Shown: positions 23,841 through 32,099 of the stretch, piece after piece
Layout of the letters: the number at the start of each line of letters is the position of its first letter
Numbering within the stretch: the stretch's first letter is position 1
Source: Chrysoperla carnea
Lineage: Eukaryota > Arthropoda > Insecta > Neuroptera > Chrysopidae
DNA length: 64,000 bases
Direction: 5' to 3'
NCBI RefSeq assembly: GCF_905475395.1
Contig: NC_058341.1
Location: forward strand, 66,161,501-66,225,500
Made by a program: the position numbers and the translations under genes
Notes under the pieces: model-generated
The model's input: the letters and a program-made list of their open reading frames with translations, nothing else
Database searches by the model: none
What the model was told of the DNA's origin: nothing

Positions 23841-24007
23841 TAGTGGAAAAAATATTTGAAAAAAAGATAAGTCTTAGGAAACTCTGAAACTTTAAAAAAA
23901 TATTAAGAACTCTGAATTAGACTAGTACGAAAACGTTGAGAAATTCAAAGTTCCTAAGACTTTTTCAGAATTTCTTATTCTTTCGTCAAATATTTTTTCC
24001 ACCAGGG
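23841..24007 (+). repeat. CCCTGGTGGAAAAA MITE, copy 1
   Basis: Ends GTGGAAAAAATATTTGAA and TTCAAATATTTTTTCCACCAGGG (inverted, slightly diverged), with AAGTCTTAGGAAACTCTGAA-type interior. It lies 127 bp past the stop of the first zinc-finger gene. Homologues at 52135-52336 (same orientation) and 54055-54258 (inverted). Confidence 0.82.
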
Positions 24008-24133
24008 TTTGTTGAACATGTTCTCCAAATATAAATATTTAAAAAAATTGATGAATAATTTTATAACATTTTGCAATAAAAGCATTAATTAAATAACGGC
24101 GATGTTATTTTTTTACAAATTTATTTCTACTTT

Positions 24134-25972
24134 TTATCGATTGTGAATACGTTTATGTGAAACTAAATTACTTTTCACATTAAACGTTTTATTACAAAAA
24201 TCACATGAAAATGGCTTTTCTCCGCTGTGAATACGTTTATGTATAACTAAATTACTTTTCTCATTAAATGTTTTATTACAAATATCACATGAAAATGGCT
24301 TTTCTCCGCTGTGAATACGTTTATGTTTAACTAAATGACTTTTATCAGTAAATGTTTTATTACAAACATCACATGAGAATGGCTTTTCTCCGCTGTGGAT
24401 ACGTTTATGTTTAACTAAATTACTTTTCACATTAAATATTTTATTACAAACATCACATGAAAATGGTTTCTCTCCGGTGTGAATACGTTTATGTCTAACT
24501 AAATGATGTTGTCGAGTAAATGTTTTATTACAACTTTCACATGAAAATGGCTTTTCTCCGCTGTGAATACGTTTATGTTTAACTAAATCACTTTTATCAG
24601 TAAATGTTTTATTACAACTTTCACATGAAAATGGTTTCTCTCCGCTGTGAATACGTTTATGTTTAACTAAATTACTTTTCTGATAAAATGTTTTATTACA
24701 AACATCACATGAAAATGGCTTTTCTCCGCTGTGAATACGTTTATGTTTAACTAAATCACTTTTATCAGTAAATGTTTTATTACAACTTTCACATGAAAAT
24801 GGTTTCTCTCCGCTGTGAATACGTTTATGTTTAACTAAATTACTTTTCTGATAAAATGTTTTATTACAAACATCACATGAAAATGGCTTTTCTCCGCTGT
24901 GAATACGTTTATGTTTAACTAAATCACTTTTATCAGTAAATGTTTTATTACAACTTTCACATGAAAATGGTTTCTCTCCGGTGTGAATACGTTTATGTCT
25001 AACTAAATGATGTTGTCGAGTAAATGTTTTATTACAACTTTCACATGAAAATGGCTTTTCTCCGCTGTGAATACGTTTATGTTTAACTAAATCACTTTTA
25101 TCAGTAAATGTTTTATTACAAACATCACATGAGAATGGTTTCTCTCCGGTGTGAATACGTTTATGTTTAACTAAATCACTTTTATCAGTAAATGTTTTAT
25201 TACTACTTTCACATGAAAATGGTTTCTCTCCGGTGTGAATACGTTTATGTTTAACTAAATTACTTTTCTGATAAAATGTTTTATTACAAACATCACATGA
25301 AAATGGCTTTTCTCCGCTGTGAATACGTTTATGTTTAACTAAATCACTTTTATCAGTAAATGTTTTATTACAACTTTCACATGAAAATGGTTTCTCTCCG
25401 CTGTGAATACGTTTATGTCTAACTAAATCACCTTTCTGAGTAAATCTTTTATTACAAACATCACATGAAAATGGTTTCTCTCCACTATGAATCTTTTTAT
25501 GTAAAACTAAATGATGTTGTCGAGTAAATGTTTTATTACAACTTTCACATGAAAATGGTTTTTCTCCGGTGTGAATACGTTTATGTTTAACTAAATTACT
25601 TTTCTCATTAAATGTTTTATTACAAATATCACATACAAATGGTTTTTCTTCTAAATCAGTTTCATCTAATATTTTATCTTTAATAATTAGTTCTGTATGT
25701 AATTCTTTTTCAAGTTTAATATTTTCATAATTAATTGTGTACAATTGTTTATCATTTTCATCACTAACAGGTTTATGTTTTACACTCACAACACTATCAC
25801 TATCATTGCTGCCTTCTTCTTTTATTTTAATGTGTCCACCTTCCATTAAAATAGTTTCATCTAATATTTCATTTTTAATAATTAGTTCTGTATGTAATTC
25901 TTTTTCAACTTTAATATTATCTTTATTAATAAACAAATAATTATTTGTATCAACAAATGAATTATTTGCCAT
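24134..25972 (-). CDS. C2H2 zinc-finger protein with 18 tandem fingers (ZNF1)
   Basis: A 612-residue single-exon protein. Residues 1 to about 110 are acidic and finger-free, with two copies of the motif E-L-H-T-E-L-I-I-K-x-(E/K)-I and several psi-K-x-E tetrapeptides (IKVE, IKNE, IKEE, IKLE). Then come 18 C2H2 fingers of 28 residues joined by (T/S)GEKP linkers. Finger 6 has its second Cys changed to Ser (C-E-S-S), so it should not bind zinc normally. Finger helices come from a tiny repertoire (TDKSDL, YQKSNL, TRQHHL, NVKSNL and a few singletons) and alternate in pairs, with near-identical 84-bp DNA units. No ZAD, BTB or KRAB-like domain is visible. The start context AAACAAAATGGC matches that of the second gene. 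Likely a nuclear sequence-specific DNA-binding protein; its target is unknown. Confidence 0.93.
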   Translation of the reverse strand: MANNSFVDTNNYLFINKDNIKVEKELHTELIIKNEILDETILMEGGHIKIKEEGSNDSDSVVSVKHKPVSDENDKQLYTINYENIKLEKELHTELIIKDKILDETDLEEKPFVCDICNKTFNEKSNLVKHKRIHTGEKPFSCESCNKTFTRQHHLVLHKKIHSGEKPFSCDVCNKRFTQKGDLVRHKRIHSGEKPFSCESCNKTFTDKSDLVKHKRIHSGEKPFSCDVCNKTFYQKSNLVKHKRIHTGEKPFSCESSNKTFTDKSDLVKHKRIHTGEKPFSCDVCNKTFTDKSDLVKHKRIHSGEKPFSCESCNKTFTRQHHLVRHKRIHTGEKPFSCESCNKTFTDKSDLVKHKRIHSGEKPFSCDVCNKTFYQKSNLVKHKRIHSGEKPFSCESCNKTFTDKSDLVKHKRIHSGEKPFSCDVCNKTFYQKSNLVKHKRIHSGEKPFSCESCNKTFTDKSDLVKHKRIHSGEKPFSCESCNKTFTRQHHLVRHKRIHTGEKPFSCDVCNKIFNVKSNLVKHKRIHSGEKPFSCDVCNKTFTDKSHLVKHKRIHSGEKPFSCDICNKTFNEKSNLVIHKRIHSGEKPFSCDFCNKTFNVKSNLVSHKRIHNR

Positions 25973-26067
25973 TTTGTTTAATATTTAATATTATTATCAC
26001 GAAAATTTATTTATGATAAATTATAATGACAGCTGAATAGACTATAAACCGACTGATTGACATTTCC

Positions 26068-26113
26068 ATGAAGGTTATAAAGAAGGAGAAAGATCGCTAT
26101 GTACTAACTACTA
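26068..26113 (+). repeat. Fragment of the CATGAAG hAT-like MITE
   Basis: CCATGAAGGTTATAAAGAAGG with GATCGCTATGTACTA matches one end of the element at 36982-37289. The other end is missing. Confidence 0.65.
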
Positions 26114-26115
26114 AA

Positions 26116-26815
26116 GAGCTCCGTATTCGCTTCGTGCGTGAATTTCGTTTCCATGACAACGATACACTACTTTAATTATAGAATTGTATGGATGCATATA
26201 TAATTGTATGGATTGCATTGAAAACTTATATTTAAAATTTAATATTCTTGTTTCACAAATTTAAATAAATAATTATGATAATTTACATTTGAAAAATAAT
26301 ATTTGTACAATTTGATTTCTTATTTTCACAATTTTTAATGCATTAAGTTTAATTAATTAGTGTTTTTCAATCATTTTAATTTGACAGTTTCTATATCATT
26401 AACATGTAAAGAATTGCAAATTAGTCATAACAGCCTCCTTTATCTCCAAAATTTTTCACTTAAAGCGCTGGCATCGATTTTATTATCCCTACCATGACTA
26501 CGCACACAACGAATACTTAGCAGATAAAATTGTTATTTTTCACTCAAACTATTTCCATTCATTTGGGAATCGTTTGGGAGGATTTGGGAATATAATTTTA
26601 GAATTTGGGAATTATTAGTTTTCCTGTAATTAATGATTCTTTTTTCAGCGTATAGTTAGCAGGTAGGAAATTAAATCCACTTAATTTTTATGTTATTCGA
26701 AAGGAAATCATTTGGGAATTACGATAAACACGGTTTCAGAGTTTGGGAATGTATAATTAATTAATTACACCTATTTTTTAGTTGATTGATAGGTTATGTT
26801 AATTAACCGTGCACC
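26116..26815 (+). repeat. Partial fold-back arm split by a MITE
   Basis: GAGCTCCGTA (26116-26125) is separated from ACTTAGCAGATAAAATTG (from about 26515) by the TTCG-ended MITE. The following 300 bp duplicate 26828-27127 almost exactly, then stop at TTAATTAACCGTGCACC, where the next arm begins. Confidence 0.75.
26126..26513 (-). mobile_element. TTCG-ended MITE, copy 2, inserted in a fold-back arm end
   Basis: 388 bp, inverse of copies 1 and 3, with TA on both sides (26124-26125, 26514-26515). The flanks are the two parts of the fold-back terminus, so this insertion is younger than that arm. Confidence 0.85.
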
Positions 26816-26819
26816 AATT

Positions 26820-27545
26820 GAGCTCCGTATAGTTAGCAGATAAAATTGTTATTTTTCACTCAAACTATTTCCATTCATTTGGGAATCGTTTGGGAGGATT
26901 TGGGAATATAATTTTAGAATTTGGGAATTATTAGTTTTCCTGTAATTAATGATTCTTTTTTCAGCGTATAGTTAGCAGATAGGAAATTAAATCCACTTAA
27001 TTTTTATGTTATTCGAAAGGAAATCATTTGGGAATTACGATAAACACGGTTTCAGAGTTTGGGAATGTATAATTAATTAATTACACCTATTTTTTAGTTG
27101 ATTGATAGGTTATGTTAATTAACCGTACACCTGAACCATTAATTGTTATATAGCAGTATGGCGCCAATATTCAAATATTACTGAATAATTTATTTTATAA
27201 TTTATGTAAATGTTAAGTTTTATTTTGCCTTAAAACTGTTCTTATTCAATTGGAAATCGTTTGGGAAGATTTAGGAATATATTTTTATTATTTAGGACTG
27301 ATTAGTTTTCATTTAATTAATTAGTTCTTCAAAGCGTATACTTAGAAGGTAAAAAATTAAATTTTCGCCATTTTTACGTTATTTGATAATAGTTTACATG
27401 GAGACTAATCTAATTAATTTGGGAATCACATTAAACACGGTTTCATCATTTGGGACACTAAAATTATTTAATTAAATACATTTATTTTTTAGTTGATTTT
27501 TGTGGTTATATTAATGGCGGCAATATTCAAATGTTACTTCATTTG
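26820..27545 (+). repeat. Left inverted arm around ZNF2
   Basis: Begins GAGCTCCGTATAGTTAGCAG and ends near GGCGGCAATATTCAAATGTT. It is the inverted counterpart of 29523-30666. Contains GCGTATAGTTAGCAGA and GCGTATACTTAGAAGG internal motifs and repeated TTTGGGAATCG boxes. Confidence 0.85.
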
Positions 27546-28240
27546 AAAATACGATATATTATCACTACATTGGCATAGATAATATATGGTGTTTAATGCA
27601 TTCCCGTTTTTAATTGATATAATTTCGCAAACTCAAGTACGCCTGATCATATAAAGAGTTTCAATTTTCTTCATATAAAGAGTTTCAATTTTCATCATAT
27701 AAAGAGAAATAGAAAACTTGGCTCGCTTATACATAAGTATTATTGAAATACTAAGCTTTATCAAGCCTACAATTGACTGCTTATTGAATCCAAGTGGCAA
27801 TTTTCCATCGTTAATGGGTAGCGGTTCTGGCGACAGATTGGTGCAATGGTGTCATGGAGTACCTGGTTTTGTATCCTTGTGAACCCTTCAACGGCCAAGT
27901 CCCACAACATTAACTATAATAATAAAGAAATCGCAGTAAGGAACCTTAGACTTGGAACGACTTCGTCTAGATTTCATTACTTTTTAGAGATAAACAAGCA
28001 GCTCCATCGAGATTTGGCTAGTTTTTAACAGAATATTTTTGGTGGAATAAATTTTATTTATATTATGTAATAGGAGAACATGATTTTTTTTCCACCTCCT
28101 GACAGAGTACTAAATAGTTAATTAATTGATAATATTGTTCTGAAAGAAAAATTAGGATAGGAAAATTAAAAAAATAAAACAAAATTTAAAATATCTAACG
28201 ATTTTTATTTATTTATAACAAAAGTAAATGTTTTAAATTT
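27546..28240. other. Between left arm and ZNF2 stop, no gene
   Basis: Contains two short direct copies of CATATAAAGAGTTTCAATTTTC near 27650-27700 and a 60-codon open stretch (27846-28028) with no recognised similarity. Possibly ZNF2 3' region. Confidence 0.45.
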
Positions 28241-29506
28241 TCATGGAAAAGGTTTTTCACCAGTATGAGTTCGTTCATGATGAATTAAACTGTTTTTTTG
28301 TGTAAATGTTTTATGACACAGTTCACAGGAAAATGGTTTTTTCCCAGTATGAGTTCGTTTATGTCGAATTAAATGACTGGTCTGTGCAAATGTTTTATCA
28401 CACATGTCACATGAAAAAGGTTTTTCACCTGTATGAATTCGTTTATGGATAGTTAAATGACTGTTCACCGTAAATGTTTTATCACAAATTTCACATGAAT
28501 AAGGTTTTTCGCCTGTATGAATTCGTTCATGTACAATTAAATCTTGTTTTCTATTAAATGATTTATCACACAATTCACATGAAAATGGTTTTTCACCTGT
28601 ATGAGTTCGTTTATGTTCAATTAAAGAAGAATTCTGCATAAATGATTTATCACACATGTCACATGAAAAAGGTTTTTCACCTGTATGAATTCCTTTATGT
28701 TGAACTAAGTTGCTTTTATAATTAAATGTTTTATCACACATTTCACATGGAAAAAGTTTTTCTCCTGTATGAGTTCGTTCATGTCGAATTAAATCGATTT
28801 TTCTATTAAATGATTTATCACACATTTCACATGAAAAAGGTTTTTCCCCAGTATGAATTCGTTCATGCCGAATAAAATCGCTTTTTCTTTTAAATGATTT
28901 ATCACACACTTCATATGAAAATGGTTTTTCACCTGTATGAATTCGTTTATGTTGAATTAAATAAGAATCCCGCGTAAATGTTTTATCACACATTTCACAT
29001 GAATAAGGTTTTTCACCTGTATGAATTCGTTCATGATGAATTAAACTGTTTTTTCTATTAAATGATTTATCACACAGTTCACATGAAAAACGTTTTTTAT
29101 CAGTATGAGTTCGTTTATGGCTAGTTAAATGGTGTTTTTTATTAAAAGTTTTATCACACACTTCACATGTTAAAGATGTTTCTTCATTTTCAATATTATG
29201 AAATTCTAAATCATTTCCATCAAATATTTCATCTTTAATAATTAATTCAGTATTTAATTGTTGTTCAAGTTTAATTCGTTCATTCTCCATTTTAATATCA
29301 GTTTCTTCAAGTATTCCTTCTTCTTTAATTCCTTCTTGTCCACCTTTGAATGGTTCTTTATAATCTATTGAATCACTTTCACTCACATCAAATATTTCAT
29401 TTTTAATAATCACTTCTGTATTTAATTCACTTAATTTGTTTCTATTTATTTGTTCTTCACTGATAAATAAATCAGTATTTTCGTTTTGAAATGACTTACT
29501 CGCCAT
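28241..29506 (-). CDS. C2H2 zinc-finger protein with 11 fingers (ZNF2)
   Basis: A 421-residue single-exon protein. The N-terminal 115 residues or so are acidic, with two copies of a L-N-T-E-(L/V)-I-I-K-(N/D)-E-I-F-D motif and five psi-K-x-E tetrapeptides (IKNE, IKEE, IKME, IKLE, IKDE). Eleven C2H2 fingers with TGEKP linkers follow. Finger 4 lacks its first Cys (F-S-Y-E-V-C). The reading frame ends abruptly after a linker (TGEKPFP), where an S-C pair would begin the next finger; base changes there create TGA, so the array may once have been longer. It lies between long inverted arms of a fold-back-like element. Finger helices are more varied than in ZNF1. The start context equals that of ZNF1, suggesting a shared origin. 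Confidence 0.92.
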   Translation of the reverse strand: MASKSFQNENTDLFISEEQINRNKLSELNTEVIIKNEIFDVSESDSIDYKEPFKGGQEGIKEEGILEETDIKMENERIKLEQQLNTELIIKDEIFDGNDLEFHNIENEETSLTCEVCDKTFNKKHHLTSHKRTHTDKKRFSCELCDKSFNRKNSLIHHERIHTGEKPYSCEMCDKTFTRDSYLIQHKRIHTGEKPFSYEVCDKSFKRKSDFIRHERIHTGEKPFSCEMCDKSFNRKIDLIRHERTHTGEKLFPCEMCDKTFNYKSNLVQHKGIHTGEKPFSCDMCDKSFMQNSSLIEHKRTHTGEKPFSCELCDKSFNRKQDLIVHERIHTGEKPYSCEICDKTFTVNSHLTIHKRIHTGEKPFSCDMCDKTFAQTSHLIRHKRTHTGKKPFSCELCHKTFTQKNSLIHHERTHTGEKPFP

Positions 29507-29522
29507 TTTGTTTATATTAATA

Positions 29523-30666
29523 TAGTTTTAATGTCAAATAAACATTTACATAAATTAAAAAACAAAATTATTGTAAATGAAGTAACATTTGAATATTGCC
29601 GCCATTAATATAACCACAAAAAATCAACTAAAAAATAAATGTAATTAATAAATTAATTATACTTTCCCAAATGATGAAACCGTGTTTAATGTGATTCCCA
29701 AATTAATATGATTAGTCTCCATGCAAATTATTATCAAATAACGTAAAAATGGTGAAAATTTAATTTTTTACCTTCTAAGTATACGCTTGGAAGAACTAAT
29801 TAATTAAATGAAAACTAATCAGTCCTAAATAATAAAAATATATTCCTAAATATTCCCAAACGATTCCCAATTGAATAAGAACAGTTTTAAGGGAAAATAA
29901 AACTTAACATTTATATAAATTAAAAAAACAAAATTATTGTAAATGAAGTAACATTTGAATATTGCCGCCATTAATATAACCACAAAAAATCAACTAAAAA
30001 ATAAATGTATTTAATTAAATAATTTTAGTGTCCCAAATGATGAAACCGTGTTTAATGTGATTCCCAAATTAATTAGATTAGTCTCCATGTAAATTATTAT
30101 CAAATAACGTAAAAATGGTGAAAATTTAATTTTTTACCTTCTAAGTATACGCTTTGAAGAACTAATTAATTAAATGAAAACTAATCAGTCCTAAATAATA
30201 AAAATATATTCCTAAATCTTCCCAAACGATTTCCAATTGAATAAGAACAGTTTTAAGGCAAAATAAAACTTAACATTTACATAAATTATAAAATAAATTA
30301 TTCAGTAATATTTGAATATTGGCGCCATACTGCTATATAACAATTAATGGTTCAGGTGTACGGTTAATTAACATAACCTATCAATCAACTAAAAAATAGG
30401 TGTAATTAATTAATTATACATTCCCAAACTCTGAAACCGTGTTTATCGTAATTCCCAAATGATTTCCTTTCGAATAACATAAAAATTAAGTGGATTTAAT
30501 TTCCTACCTGCTAACTATACGCTGAAAAAAGAATCATTAATTACAGGAAAACTAATAATTCCCAAATTCTAAAATTATATTCCCAAATCCTCCCAAACGA
30601 TTCCCAAATGAATGGAAATAGTTTGAGTGAAAAATAACAATTTTATCTGCTAAGTATACGGAGCTC
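29523..30666 (-). repeat. Right inverted arm around ZNF2, with internal tandem duplication
   Basis: Inverse of 26820-27545, closing AAGTATACGGAGCTC. A unit of about 362 bp is duplicated in tandem (about 29523-29884 and 29885-30246), each beginning near AGTTTTAA and containing TTGTAAATGAAGTAACATTT. The arm starts only about 17 bp upstream of the ZNF2 ATG, so it probably holds its promoter. Confidence 0.85.
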
Positions 30667-30767
30667 AATAAAAGTGGTGAAATTATGGCTGTACATGTTA
30701 AAAGTGTTTATAATGTTTGTTTCAATTCAAGAGAGAAGGGTTCACTATGTTATTATGGTAGTTTTTA

Positions 30768-31998
30768 TACCATGTATATATGAAATATACATAGTATATT
30801 AAGTTTCGTCTCAAGTTTGTAACGCTTAAAAATATTGATGCTACGAAAAAAATTTTGGTATAGGTGTTCATAGAATCACCTAATTAATCCATTTCCGGTT
30901 GTCCGTCCGTCCGCCCGTCTGTGGACACAATAACTCAAAAAAGAAAAAAGATATCGAGCTGAAATTTTTACAGCGTACTCAGGACGTAAAAAGTGAGGTA
31001 AAGTTCGTAAATGAGCATCATAGGTCAATTGGGTCTTGGGTCCGTAGGACCCATCTTGCAAACCGTTAGGGATAGAACAAAAGTTTAAATGTAAAAAATG
31101 TTCCTTATCAAAAATTGAACAACTTTTGTTTGAAACATTTTTTCGTAAACATCAGTGTTTACCCGTGAGGGCGCCAATTAGGCGGAAATTTTATAATACA
31201 GTAGAATCTCGATAAGTTAAACCTCGGTAACATAAAAACCTTAGTTACTTCAAAAAATACTACGTTCCCTTCCCATCAGAGCCCAAAACCTCTATAGCTT
31301 AAAATACGCAACCTCTATAACTTAAATAAATAATTTCTGTTAGGCCCTCAGTAACTAAAAGAAATGTTTCCACAACCTCTATAACATAAAATTGTGTGAA
31401 TGAGTCATTTTGAAAGAGTGTCAAAACAACTGTACGATCATTTATAGAGCAGTGTAGCAACATAGAAGATAATGTATTCTCCTCTCTATTTGTCATTGAA
31501 AATCAAATCGATTTATAAACAGTGAATTTTTTAAAACAAAAGAAAATCACAGATTTTTATAAGTAGACTAAACCTTTAGTTGTTGTTTTATTTTTATGTA
31601 ATGTAAGTAATGTGAATAAATATGATTACATATGTATTTAATTTTCAGTATTTTATTGAACCCATCCTTCTGATGCATTCAATAACATAGACCCTTGATA
31701 ACTAAAAACCTCTATAACTTAAAATATTTTTTGTTTCCCTTGGACTTTAACTTATCGAGATTCTACTGTATGTGTACAAACTATACACTAAATGTCGGTC
31801 GGTAATGCAGAAACCTATAAAGTCATTTACACATGTACTATACTTGATTATCAGTTATGTCTGTGTCACATGTTTGTATATGTTACATAGAATATATAAC
31901 CTTACGGAATATGTAATGTGATAAAGAAATCAACACTGGCTATGCATGGTATTTCAACAATTAACTCAGTCAATTGTTTGTTTTCACTTGTCACTTTT
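30768..31998 (-). repeat. Repeat family A, full copy interrupted by a pogo-like MITE
   Basis: Inverse orientation, from TTTATACCATGTATATATGA to CAATTGTTTGTTTTCACTTG. The open stretch at 30876-31061 is made of this repeat. The pogo-like insertion at 31199-31768 splits it. Its terminus lies about 100 bp upstream of ZNF3. Confidence 0.82.
31199..31768. mobile_element. pogo-like MITE, copy 2
   Basis: 570 bp with inverted ends CAGTAGAATCTCGATAAGTT and TA on both sides (31197-31198, 31769-31770). Longer than the copy at 16330; the interior again carries AACCTCTATAACTTAAA motifs. The minus-strand frame at 31299-31496 is not recognisable transposase. Confidence 0.85.
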
Positions 31999-32099
31999 TA
32001 TTTTTAAGTTCTGTACATGTGACACTCATATTAATAAGAAAATAACAAATTAAAATCTTTCTTTATTTATAAATACACATTTTAATGTAATTAATTAAA

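Noticed and set aside
24134-25640. CRISPR-like array of regularly spaced near-identical repeats
   Set aside because: The 84-bp periodicity encodes zinc fingers; eukaryotic context.
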